DNA from: Gnetum montanum
Lineage: Eukaryota; Streptophyta; Gnetopsida; Gnetales; Gnetaceae
Direction of reading: 5' to 3'
Length of the DNA: 31,709 nucleotides
Assembly (NCBI GenBank): GCA_015680685.1
Contig: MNCI01014467.1
Coordinates: 1-31,709, forward strand
Shown: one piece after another, positions 10,986 to 21,681 of the stretch
How the letters are laid out: each line of letters starts with the position of its first letter
Position numbering within the stretch: the first letter of the stretch is position 1
Notes under the pieces: model-generated
Databases searched by the model: none
What the model was told of the DNA's origin: nothing
Seen by the model: only the letters and a program-made list of their open reading frames with translations
Program-made: the position numbers and the translations under genes

Positions 10986-12589
10986 TAACACGGATGACGG
11001 TCCTCCTTCCATCTCAAAGGGTATACGGTCCAACCTGAGCCCGAGGCATTCCCAGATCTCATTCTCCATGATATCAACCTAGTGCCTATCACTCGGTCCA
11101 GCACTTGTAGCAAATTTCTCCTTTTCAATGCCTGTCCATCTCGGCAGTCCTGGAGAGAAGAAGGAAGTGGCGGTCTCACTTGTGGGAAGGTCCACTTCCC
11201 GTTCAAGAGACTCAGTGACCGTCACCTACTCCATGAACTTGCTGTAAGCCTTAGAAGTGCCAATAGCATTTATAAATGCTTTACAAGTAAATACTTCCAT
11301 AGAAGCATCTCTATATATTTTGCAGTAGGTGGAACATTCTAGCTTATACATATGCTTATGGTTTTTCTGGGACTGCCCCCATTCATAAACTATGGTGCTA
11401 TAATCTTTTCAATCTTTATTTTTCTGAGCCAGCAAGTCCATTTGCATTCGCTGTTCTATTATTTCTTTGGTGGCCTCATTGTTGCACCACATGACTGTCT
11501 AATATCTAGTGTAATCTACGACAGCTGTGTGTCAATCATCATCATTGTTTGCATGGGCTAGGAGGAAATCATTTCTAGATTTGAGATCTCCCACCTTGGT
11601 GCTTAGATAAGCCTTCTCCCTTTCGTTCCTTTGGACCCACTTCCACAAATCTTGGTTGACGTGCCTGCACTCCCACAAGGAGTGTGCCGAGTGCAAAACA
11701 CATTTGCAAGCCTCGTCGTATATCCAATGAGGCACCTCAATTACTTCGGGTGGGAATGTGGGTGCAACATCGACTCTTAGTATCTGATTTAGGTCCGATT
11801 TGAGTCGAGAGGCTATTGAAATACATAAAATGTACATCAATCATGTTAGAGTAGCAAAGTCAACAACTCAATAGATCTAGCATAGCAACTTCAAAATGCT
11901 TAGCATAGCCATCACACTTACCCACTTTAGGATCAACTTATTTGAGGTAGCTAACCATGTCGTCGATGACCCCCTGCATGAAAGTAAACTTGTTGGGGGC
12001 CTCGGCCCATGGTTCTAGGTGAACGAAGGGAGGTCCTGCAGTGTTGGCAGTGGTTTCTATCATGCAACTAAATGTGTCAGATCGAGGTAGACCGTAACAA
12101 ATAGGCGAGCAACATGAATGACAGTGTAGGGGCTCCTACCCAGTAAACCCTTGGGGGTGATAATGGGGGGATCGCCCATCAACATGTCATCGAGTACATT
12201 GTCAAACTCACCATTGGCTAGTTGCAGTTCTCCCCCTTTCTGGCTTAAAGTCACGATAGCACCCTTAGCATGTGTCCGCTCCCTCAATGTTGAACTTCGT
12301 TTGGTAGAGGGACCTCCAACAAGAGTCACTTTTTGGTTGGTGTGGGCTACTTCTTTATTCACTGGTGCCTTCCCTTTCAAAGTACTGGCACCCTCCTCAT
12401 CCATAGGACATTCCTCTTCGTCATCAGGAAAGTCTTTCTCTTCAGCAGGAGGCATCTTCTTGACAACAAGAGTTCCTTCCTTCATGGTGGGAGATCTTTC
12501 CCTCTTGCCAAGGACCCTCTATTTTATGACTAGGCACTCCATCTATTTATTCACTGCACTCGACTTGGGGGCTGATACCTCCTCTTCTC

Positions 12590-12612
12590 CTTCTTCTTCT
12601 TCTTCTTCTTCC
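12590..12612. repeat. (TTC)n microsatellite
   Basis: About seven uninterrupted TTC units. Read on the minus strand they give a run of glutamates at the start of the acidic segment of the right acc gene. The left copy has an acidic block at the matching place without the triplet run, so the repeat expanded in this copy only. Confidence 0.8.
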
Positions 12613-14635
12613 TCTTGTAGGAAAAAAAACATGTCAGCATTGTAGTTTAAACAACGTTAGCCTAAAGTAGGTGCTACGCTATGCTACGCTACTCAGAGTA
12701 GCAAGCATTTAAACAAAAGATGAAGAAATAATCAAATAGAGGAGCCTTTACCGATGGGAGGTTGTGGCCTACATAGCTTAAACCGTAGTGATGGCCCTCC
12801 TTCTCCAATCTTGTGGGGTGGTTCCTCATCTGAGCGAGGCCTCTTTTGCTGTGACTTGGTGGCCACTTTTTCAGTGATGAGATACTTCCCCTGTGATATG
12901 CTGCTTGCAGAAGCAAGGGGTGCATCTACCATGCTTTCCTAGCCATGAAATTTGTGGGCCACCCAATCCTTAGTTGTTATAGGAAACGACTCCCTAATGG
13001 CTTCTAGGGAATCTTGGCCTCGGGTGGTCTAGAGAATCTGGCAAATCCATGATTTGGAAATCTGGTTGCAATCTTGCATAACCTAGACTCCCTTATCATG
13101 GACCACTAGGAACTCCATGAAATGTCGCAAACAGGCTATGTATAAGGTGTAGTGCATGTTGAAACAGGACTCCTGCTTCTTATGAGGCCCGACCATTTCA
13201 GTTTGCAAGCCCTTGCATAGATACTGTGCCCAGTTGTAGCACGCCCCCTCTTCCATAACCTCCTGCATAACCCAAGCTTGCTCAATACCAAGGACGTTTC
13301 TTTGGAATAGTAACTGGGGGAACGCGTGAGCATCGAAGATGGGGTAAATGTCTTTGGTGGTGCTTGGCCTGACCTTTTTCATGAGGATTCCCTTTTTGCC
13401 CCTTTTCAGTTGCTAACCACTCCTCAATATCTTCCTGTTGAAGGTTCACCTCTCTCTTAGTCCTTGACCCGATGAGGAAGCCATCAGTAGGGACACCAAA
13501 AATTTTCGCAAATAGCTAGTCGCTAATTTCCAGGACAACCCACATGCTGTGTATGCATGTGTGGAAGCGGTCCACATTTTTGGAAAAGGAGTCAGCTAGG
13601 GAGAGCATCTTGGTGATAGGGACATTTGGATTCGGGACCAAGAACAAATCCATGAGCTCGACGGCTTGAACATTCCTGGTCAAGGACTCTGAGGCCATGC
13701 TCCATATCCAGCATTGACTCACATCTACCTCCTCGTATTTGAAGTAATTGTTGGGCTCCTGGTTCCCAGAGGTGATTATCGTCACCTCCTAGGACTTCTT
13801 CACCCCTATAGCAGTTTGCATAAAGCAAAGAAAAGCACAAAGAATAAATTAGGCTAAGCATAAGTAGCATTTTTTAGAAACAACACTCAGACATGCATCA
13901 AATCATAGTTTAGCTTACCAGGTTTGTACGGTGATGGGAATGGCGGGAGATCAACCAAAACATTCTCAACGGTGATCAGTTTAAAGGGTGCCCATCCTGC
14001 ATCCAACCAACCGGAATCCTTGCATCTGTTGTAGTGCCTAGGGTACCGGGTTGGGTAGGTCTAGTACTCACCCCCACACTAGCCAATCACACTTGTGCAT
14101 ATGTTATCAGTGGAAGAAAATTCTCGTAGCACCATCCGTGCTAGGGACAACACATTCGTATCACCGTGAAGCCCTTTCTTGTTGACGTAAAACCTAGTAA
14201 TAGGAAGACATCATTAACACTTATCTAGTGCAGCAAGCATTGCATAGCGTAATGGAACATAGCCACGAAACTGACCTGCTAGTGCTGTAGATAGTTCCTG
14301 GTGGGGTTTGGAAACATGTTTCCATGTGTCGCACAATAAACAATGTGTTGTATTAATGGTAGCAATTGTACTTGGGCATATCTCAGATCCAGGATAAACA
14401 CCTCAAATTTCTGGGGCGTTGGCTAGATCCTTCTCCCTACCTGTTGCTAATTTCTCCATCCATCAAAAATCACAGAATACCCCAGTTTGCCCTAGGAAAT
14501 AGGGTTTCTGTTATGAAGGCCACTACCTCCTCTGCCACGCTTGACCAAACGATCATGCTAAAGAGTTGGAGGAGAAATTGCAAGAACTCTTGTGCCCCTT
14601 CTTGGAACCAGATTGCCTGCTCTCCTATACATGCA

Positions 14636-14719
14636 NNNNNNNNNNNNNNNNNNNNNNNNNNNNNNNNNNNNNNNNNNNNNNNNNNNNNNNNNNNNNNNNN
14701 NNNNNNNNNNNNNNNNNNN
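14636..14719. other. Assembly gap (84 N)
   Basis: A run of 84 undetermined bases lies within what would be intron 1 of the right acc gene. The sequences on its two sides do not obviously continue one another. Any reading frame crossing it is meaningless. Confidence 0.99.
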
Positions 14720-14873
14720 GTATCAAGAAAAATCTTATGCTTGACACAACGAATCGTATCGCATCATTACAGAATACACGTTACCCTATCACATCCCTCA
14801 TGGTCACACCCTCTTGGGGGTCATACGTTATAGTATTTGCATGTCAGGTACCTAAATTAGCCAAGCCTCTATG

Positions 14874-15301
14874 GCAACTGTAGCAACAATGATGGCGGTC
14901 TAGGTGGCCTTGCATGCAACCCTAGCATAGCATCTTTACATCCGTGGCGGTCGATTCAGCAACAATGATAGTGTAAAGGCCAAAATAACGATAACAGAAT
15001 GACAAAAAGTGTAAATCAAAGAAGCATAAAATAGCAAAAAATAAGAAAACAATGATAAAAGCATAAGAAAATAGAGAAGGCATAGTAGCCTACTGGGCCA
15101 ACGACGTCTCCACTTGCACCTTGACTTGCACTTGTGACATCTACTCGAAGGTTTCCTGCACTTCATCGACCTTTACGTTCCTTCTTTGGAGCCATTACTC
15201 TGCTTGCTAACTCTTCTTTAGTTGCTATGCTACATCGCCTTACTCTTTGCTACGCTACATCACCTTACTCTTCGCTAACACAATCGCTCTACACTTAGAA
15301 T
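14874..15301 (-). repeat. Left arm of 428-bp inverted repeat
   Basis: Reverse-complement copy of 15877-16304. Reading base by base I find only two differences (T/C at 14881 and one C/G near 14999) and no length change. It contains the acc leader, exon 1 and the start of intron 1. A single N follows at 15302. Such near identity is far above that between the two halves of the mirror, which points to a contig overlap. Confidence 0.92.
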
Positions 15302-15309
15302 NAAAGCTT

Positions 15310-15650
15310 AAAACTTGCCAGTTCAAGTCATGGCCAACCGCTAAGGCATAAAGGAAAATGCAAAACTGCTGATGTGAAATGCGAAACTGCTAGTTTAACA
15401 TCATTACGGGCTGCCTAGACATAAAATGCAAAACTACCAGTGTAAAGAACAGAGAGCCACTAGTGTAAACATGTAAACCCGCTAATGTAAAAATGCAAAA
15501 CTCTAGTTTAACGTCATTTTGGACTGCGAACACGAACGTGTAAAAAGTCAAAACTTCTAGTTTAAGGTCTTTCCAGACTGCTAACTAGAGTGAACTTATG
15601 CTAAGACTGCTAGTTTAAGGTCTTTTCAGACCGATAGAATACATGATCTT
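15310..15650 (+). repeat. Degenerate tandem repeats in the right divergent region (array B)
   Basis: Imperfect units with a core like CTAGTTTAAGGTCTTTTCAG followed by AC lie at about 15384, 15500, 15560 and 15608, with weaker copies between. The core is related to the units downstream of both pol genes and to the single unit at 6328-6352. As assembled it runs opposite to array C, which is one of the reasons for suspecting an inverted contig. Confidence 0.6.
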
Positions 15651-15817
15651 TTTGGGAAGGTGAACGGCTAGCTCAAAGCATGTGAAGGCTTACAATCAGT
15701 CCCACCTTCATTAATGCGAACAGTGTATCTGCATCATGCTGGGCATGCTATGCTGTATGGTATGCTTCACATTAAATAGAGAGAGAGAATGACAAGTTTC
15801 CATTTTATGATTTTGGT

Positions 15818-15825
15818 TATAAATA
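15818..15825 (+). promoter_or_regulatory. Candidate TATA box (right acc leader)
   Basis: TATAAATA with a GC-richer 3' flank sits about 165 bp upstream of the acc start codon at 15983. A GA microsatellite (about 15777-15787) lies just upstream, and a leader rich in GTAGCGTAGC-like motifs lies downstream. Spacing and context fit a plant RNA polymerase II core promoter for acc. Confidence 0.45.
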
Positions 15826-15876
15826 AGGGTTTACCCCTAGTAACTCATCATTTTTCCGTGACAACGTGGAGCTTGA

Positions 15877-16304
15877 ATTCTAAGTGTAGAGCGATTGTGT
15901 TAGCGAAGAGTAAGGTGATGTAGCGTAGCAAAGAGTAAGGCGATGTAGCATAGCAACTAAAGAAGAGTTAGCAAGCAGAGTAATGGCTCCAAAGAAGGAA
16001 CGTAAAGGTCGATGAAGTGCAGGAAACCTTCGAGTAGATGTCACAAGTGCAAGTCAAGGTGCAAGTGGAGACGTCGTTGGCCCAGTAGGCTACTATGCCT
16101 TCTCTATTTTCTTATGCTTTTATCATTGTTTTCTTATTTTTTGCTATTTTATGCTTCTTTGATTTACACTTTTTGTCATTGTGTTATCGTTATTTTGGCC
16201 TTTACACTATCATTGTTGCTGAATCGACCGCCACGGATGTAAAGATGCTATGCTAGGGTTGCATGCAAGGCCACCTAGACCGCCATCATTGTTGCTGCAG
16301 TTGC
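15877..16304 (+). repeat. Right arm of 428-bp inverted repeat (duplicate acc exon 1)
   Basis: Inverted copy of 14874-15301. It contains an ATG at 15983, the exon-1 coding stretch up to a GT at 16085 and part of intron 1. It stops abruptly at the N at 16305, after which pol begins in mid-domain. Confidence 0.92.
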
Positions 16305-16305
16305 N

Positions 16306-19300
16306 CCTAGTTCAAACCATAGATTTAGAGGCTTGGGATGTAACTGAGGATCCTCTCATCGAGATGCCTATGATGACATCTAGGGGGAAGTAAAAACGTT
16401 AAAACTTAGTTCCCTCCTAGATTCACAAACACACAAAGATGTAGGCAAAATTCTACAAGATAACATTGACAATTTTGCATGGTCACACAGTGACATGCTA
16501 GGTCTAAATCCAAGGCTGATACAACACAACATCATTTTAGACCTGTGCATGAAAGCAGTCAAGCAGAAAGCTCACAAGGTCAAACTAGAAATAGCACTAG
16601 CCGTACGAGATGAAATCACCAAGCTTTACCAACCTGGTTTCATCTGGGCAGTTGATTACTTGGAATGGGTGTTTAACATCATTGCAGTTTCTAAGAAAAC
16701 AGGAGCAATATGAATCTATATAGACTTCTAGGATCTAAACAAGGCAACAATCAAACACAATTTCCCACTTCTGAATATCGATCAACTCATTGACACTACG
16801 TCTGGTCATGCTTTATTATCCTTTATGGATGGTTTCTCTAGCTACAACCAGATTCGTATCAACCCAGAGCATCAGTTAACAACAACCTTCATGACCCCAT
16901 GGGGTACCTTTTGTTACACTATGATGCCTTTCAGGCTCAAAAATGCCAGAGCAACCTACCAGCAAGCCATGACTTACATCATTAGTGACTACATCTTAGA
17001 AACATTGAACGACTATGTGAATGATATAGCAGTGAAATCTAAAGAAGCTGCTAATCATCCTCGCAATCTAGATGTAGTCCGCAAGTGTTGTCAAATGCAC
17101 GATTGACACCTCAATCCTAAAAAGTGTGTCTTTGGGGTGAGAAATGGACACATGTTAGGGTTTGTAGTATTGGAGGCTAGAATACGAGTGTACCCTGATA
17201 AAGTTAAGGCCATCATCAACCTGGCCCCTCCTACAAATCTTAAAGAACTGCGTGGGCTACAAGGTATAGTACAGTTCATCCAAAGGTTTATAGCAAGGCT
17301 AATGGACAAGTTACACCCTATGCAACATCTTCTAAAGAAAGGGATTAACTTGGAATGGACGACACAATGCCAACAAACCTTCGACGATCTAAAGAAAAAC
17401 CTCTTGCACCTTTCGACTGTTTACCCACCATAGAGGGATAAGCCTTTCTTCATCTACCTTGTAACCTCTAACACATCTATTGCAACACTGCTATGTTAGA
17501 AACGGGATGACGGATCTGAGATACCAGTGTACTATCTAAGTCATGCATTAATAGCATATGAAGAAAAATACAACGAGGTGAAGAGAAATTGTCTTGCCTT
17601 AGTGTTTGCATTAAAAACGTGGAGGCACTACTTGTTTCGTAGAAAACTTAACATTATTTGCAAAAGAAACATACTTAGGGCTATCAAAAACAATCTATAT
17701 GAAAGTAGTAGGATAGCCCGGTGGAAAGCAATAACAGTGGAATTTGATTTGCACTATGTAAGCCAATCATTGACGAAGGGTCAACCAATAGCAACACAAC
17801 TCATGACCTCACTCATCGATGACCAAGCGATCATCAACCCCAAATTTCCAGATGAGCACGTCAGCACTATCAATGTCATCCCGCCACATCTTGAGGCTAC
17901 TTTACATTTAGATAGTGCATTGAGTACAAGAGGGGGTAGTGCGGCTGTTGTCATTTCATTCCCCTCTGGGGAAATGCATCCCTTAGGATATCATTTTGCA
18001 TTCCCTTGTACAAATAATGTGGCAAAGTACGAGGGGTTACTCAGGGGCCTTCTAGCTTCCCAAGCATTAAGAATACAACACTTGGAAATTCGTGGAGATT
18101 CATAACTTGCTGTGAATCAAATCACTGAGGTCTACGCCTGCAAAGCTACACACCTGCAATCCTATTGTGACCTAGTAAAAACCTTTCTTAAACAATTTGC
18201 AACTATGGATGTCCAACACGTGCCTCACAACGAAAACACCATAGCAGACGCCTTTGCCACTCTAGTATTAAATATTCCATCACACTTATTTGCAACTTTT
18301 CCGACCTCGATTACTGAGTGTACTGAGCCTATCACTCAGGTGGGACACGTAGCCTCTGTTAGCGTTGCGGATACTCAGGAATGGTACGTCAACATTAAAG
18401 CCTACCTACAACATGGCAAGCCCTAAGGAGAATTGAAATCTACCCAGAGAGATGCAGTCCGTAAGCATGCTCAAAAATATGTGCTCGTGGGAGACATTGC
18501 TTTGTGTAGGCGCTCCTATGATGGGATATTGTTGGCATGCATAAACGAGGAGCAAGCACAGAAGGTGGTCAATGAAGTACATGAGGGACTGTGTGGTGGA
18601 CACATAGCACCTAGGGCTATGGCTACAAAAATCAGATGTCTAGGGTACTATTGGCCTCTCATGGAGTGTGGCTACCTGGCCAAAGTCAAGACGTGTGATA
18701 TGTGCCAGTGATACACAAATCTCATACACGTTTCACTAACAGAATTGCACCTGATGCAGATTACATGGTCTCTCCAGCGATGGGGACTAGACCTCATAGG
18801 CCCTATCACGCCTAAGTTTTCCGCAGGGCATACTTCATCATCATAGCCATCGAGCATTTTACTAAGTGGGTGGAAGCTATTCCCCTGAGGAAGACTACAT
18901 CTCAGTAGGTTTTCCACTTCATCTTGGACAACATCGTGGCAAGGTTTGGGCTTCCCATGGCTATTGTGACTGATAATGGGCCACAATATAGTAGTGCGGA
19001 AACCTGAACCTTCTGCAGAAATCTTGGCATCAAGAAATTATTCTCGTTGCCATACTATTCGTAGGCAAATGAACAAGCAGAGGATACAAACAAGTCCATC
19101 ATCAACTTGCTAAAGAAAATTCTTAGCAATAGCAAGAGACGATGACATGAGCAAATCCTCTATGTGTTGTGGGCTTACAGGATGACATGCAGGACTACAA
19201 TAGGTAAAATACCTTATAGTCTTGTTTATGGATATGAAGCTGTATTACCTCTTGAGTTGCAAGTACCAACACTTTAGATGATCCTATATAATGTCATGAG

Positions 19301-19622
19301 TGAAGCCCAAAATAATGAGTCAAGGATCATTGACCTTGACTCAATAGAGGAGGAGCACGCGCAAATGTTGAGTCGCATAGAACATTACCAGAATAAGCAA
19401 AGGCAAAAACATCATGAAAATCCACATCAACAGCCAATACAGAAGGGAGAAATTGTTCTTAAGGCTATCCGTGAGCATATGAACAAATTCTTAGCTAACT
19501 GGGAAGGTACATATATGGTCACAAAAGCCTTTGCGAATGGGGCCTTCAAGCTGGTGGACATGGACGACAATGAGTTTGGAAATCTAGTGAATCACTCATA
19601 CCTTAAGCCATACTACATCTGA
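16306..19622 (+). pseudogene. pol: Ty3/gypsy Tat-type pol remnant (RT-RH-aRH-INT), right copy
   Basis: Mirror partner of the left pol. It starts abruptly after the N at 16305, inside the region before RT (IDLEAWDVTEDPL), so about 95 N-terminal codons present in the left copy are missing. RT runs about 16500-17300: SFMDGFSSYNQI is clear, but the catalytic box reads YVND at 17014-17025. Native RNase H runs about 17300-17760 with no catalytic Asp at its start. The archaeal-type RNase H runs about 17890-18290 (FPCTNNVAKYEGLLRGL, IRGDS, IADAFATL). Integrase runs about 18560-19260: zinc region with HEGLCGGH and CDMCQ, core WGLDLIG, TDNGPQY retained, and QAEDTNK retaining Glu. The tail ends HSYLKPYYI at a TGA at 19620. 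Stops at 16712, 17104, 17431, 18103, 18424 and 18709, plus integrase frameshifts, break it. No gag or protease is seen. Confidence 0.88.
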
Positions 19623-19624
19623 TG

Positions 19625-20045
19625 CATGAGGTAGATAAGTAATCATTTGCTACTACGTAAAACTTGCAAATCTCATCCACTACGACATAAAACTGGCACA
19701 AGTAAGCCACCAATGTCCGCTACGAAGTAAAACTGGCACAACATGTCCGCTACGACGTAAAACTGGCATAGATAGTCTACCATGAATATAAACTGGCACA
19801 GCTAGTCTTCTAGGATCTTTAACTAGCATAGATAGTCCACTACAACGTTAAATTGAGACAGACAGTCTACTAGGACCTTAAACTAGCACAACGAAAGTCT
19901 GCTAGGACCTTAAACTAGCATAGTGACAGTATGCTAGAATCTTAAACTGGCACATACGGTTTGCTAGGACCTTAAACTAGCACAACAGTCTGTTGGAACC
20001 TTAAACTAGCACATCATGGTCTACCAGGACCTTAAACTAGGTTCA
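19625..20045 (+). repeat. Degenerate ~30-36-bp tandem repeats 3' of right pol (array C)
   Basis: About twelve imperfect units follow, with cores such as TCCGCTACGACGTAAAACTG (19672-19760) grading into TCTGCTAGGACCTTAAACTA (19860-20040). The array begins directly after the pol stop, the same place and pol-relative orientation as array A. The gradient from one core variant to the other along the array suggests stepwise local duplication. Confidence 0.85.
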
Positions 20046-20259
20046 CGAAATGTCCCTAGCATGCATCTACACCAATACATGACAAGTGAGCATGCATAGT
20101 TCCGACATGGGATGCGGTTTCAGAATGCAGTTCACAACGCCATGGAAACACCCTTTGGAACATATGCAACGCCATTACTCTTGGCATCTTGTTGATCCTG
20201 GGGAGATGTCGTATGACATCATGCTGACCCTTCGGACCTATTGCCACCACGGCTCATCG

Positions 20260-21440
20260 CCATAGCAGTAGTTTCCCTAGTTAGCGCCTACTGCTGGAGT
20301 TCCAGTAGTATTGTGGCCTAGCCACAATATTGTTAACCTCCAGCCCCTGACAACATTTGAGCTCAAAAGACGTTTAGTTGTTGGGTAGACAATCTCATAG
20401 CTGAATTGAGAATGCATGCCTTCGACAGGGATTCCTAATCATCTACATTCACAGCAACTCCTAGTGCCTTTGATGCTAGCTCCTCCACGCTGATGTTGCC
20501 AAGGCCACTGCTGGCCTTCCTGGTTTGGATGCCGCATGTCTTAGCAACAACATCAGTTACTCCAATAGCATCCATAGTAGGACCTTTGCCTTTGTTTTAC
20601 ATCATGGTTGTTTCTCTTGGTTTTCTCTTTGTTATGTTTGTAGGGTGCGCACTAGAGGGGCATCGGTTGAAGGTGCGTCTCACCATGGCAGCAAATGCTA
20701 CAGCATTATAAGGTGGTTGTCTTGACTAGCTTAGCTACTTTAGAGTGCACATCCTCCCTACCCTTTAAGCTCCCTTACCTCATCCCTTAAACCTGCAATT
20801 TCCACTCTCCCCTCTTTTACAAGCTTTTCTCGATGCTTGTCAAGCCCTCCCATATGGTCAATCACAAAGTCCATGACGTGTGCAACACAACTTTCTGAAT
20901 GGGAAGCATCTGTAGGCAGGTTAAAGCCCCACGTGGATGTAACACAACTCATCTTGGGAAAGAAACACCTGTCCTACAATAGGGTTGTTTGCAAATTTAG
21001 AGGCAAAATAGTAAAAGGCAAAAGTGTAAGAGAGCAAAAGCTCACGGAAAAAAAAAATGTGCCCAAAATAAATGGCACATAAGTTGTTTCACAAATACCC
21101 TCTCTAAACATTTCAATGAGGGGTTGAAGGTTAGCAAAAGCAAAGATGACCATGCAAAAAACTCCCTCACAAGCACTCCAACAAGGGATTCTGCTAGGTT
21201 TCATCTTTACCCTTCTCCCGAACCTCCTTCCCTCTACGTAACTCCTCTCTTTCCCCCACATAACAGATGCAACACTCTTAAGCATAGCTAAGCGACATCT
21301 TGACAATCACCGAAGAACACTGTTATCATTTTTTCTTCCATGGTGTTTCGTATTCTTTGTTTATGTCTCTTGGGTCCATCCTCTTGACATCGATAAAGAG
21401 GGGCCAATGAAACACCCTAAAATTTCAAGGAATTCTTGCT
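20260..21440 (-). pseudogene. Gene X, right copy (unknown function, broken)
   Basis: Counterpart of the gene at 1150-2240, again beyond pol and antisense to it. The conserved start lies at about 21420-21230 (AAGAATACGAAACACCA shared with the left copy), followed by a basic stretch (WGKERSYVEGRRFGRRVK). An intron-like gap with TTGTAG at its end leads to a block at about 20976-20758 (HVMDFVIDHMGGLDKHREKL, VEIAGLRDEVRELKG), which looks coiled-coil-like and ends near a possible donor. A further open block at about 20610-20430 on the minus strand (KGPTMDAIGVTDVV, SVEELASKALGVAV) resembles coding sequence and may pair with 1960-2030 on the left. The left start codon is not conserved here. The function is unknown. 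The extent and joins are inferred from conservation and splice-like signals only. Confidence 0.4.
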
Positions 21441-21681
21441 TTACCAAGTTCTTGGAATCTAGGCAGTGTCATGTCACTTTGGCAAGAAATGGATGCTCCG
21501 AGTTCAGACTATCTAGTTCGACAAATTTTCTACGTCTAGTGTTGATAGTCCTAACAGACTCTCTTGTCTGCTCACTTGGGAAGTTCATCCAGTTGATAGT
21601 CTACTTAGAAGTGATGCATAGGGTTGTCGGTGGTGCTCAAGATGCGCAAAAAAGTTCAGAAAATTTTCTAAGTCAAGAAGT

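Larger units (their letters stand above)
10985..15195 (-). pseudogene. Accessory multi-exon gene acc, right copy (unknown function)
   Basis: Mirror counterpart of the left acc. Exon 1 runs from an ATG at 15195 to about 15094 (MAPKKERKG...), broken by a frameshift after ten codons and a TAG. Intron 1 spans the 84-N gap. Further blocks: about 14205-13919 (GWLDAGWAPFK, LPPFPSPYKP; donor GTAAGC), about 13806-12752 (VELMDLFLVPNPN, FAKIFGVPTDGFL, HKKQESCFNMHYTLYIACLR, then a basic KSQQKRPRSDEEPP), about 12615-12060 (poly-Glu start, DEEECPMDEEGAS, KGKAPVNK), about 12000-11923 (NKFTFMQGVIDDM; donor GTAAGT) and about 11826-10990 (LWECRHVNQDLWKWVQRNE, EQRMQMDLLAQKN, YKLECSTY, ENEIWECLGLRLDRIPFE). Each block pairs with one in the left copy in the same order. 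Stops occur at about 13513, 13079, 12941, 11537 and others. It converges on the left acc, so any transcripts would run tail to tail. Confidence 0.65.
15303..16304. other. Segment between single Ns, probably placed in inverted orientation
   Basis: The segment is bounded by a single N at 15302 and another at 16305. Its right end repeats, inverted, the sequence left of the first N. If it is reverse-complemented, the 428-bp arm becomes a direct overlap with 14874-15301, the TATA box lies upstream of the minus-strand acc exon 1, and the tandem repeats fall between promoter and pol in the same orientation as in the mirrored left half. As assembled, acc exon 1 (15983-16084) runs into the middle of pol, which makes no biological sense. 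Confidence 0.6.

Noticed and set aside
14366-14883. Two open frames of 105-155 residues running across the N gap.
   Set aside because: They are open only because undetermined bases cannot encode stops; they lie opposite the acc strand and show no domain.
14936-16242. Two nearly identical 76-residue open frames (14936-15166 minus, 16012-16242 plus) with a hydrophobic stretch, suggesting a small membrane protein pair.
   Set aside because: They are the same sequence in the two 428-bp arms. They overlap acc exon 1 in another frame and continue into its AT-rich intron, whose T-rich codons give the hydrophobic run.
1150-21440. The whole mirror explained as an assembly artefact or as a pair of LTRs.
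   Set aside because: The halves are too diverged for an artefact, carry different stops, and are inverted and gene-bearing, unlike LTRs. Only the 428-bp arms look artefactual.
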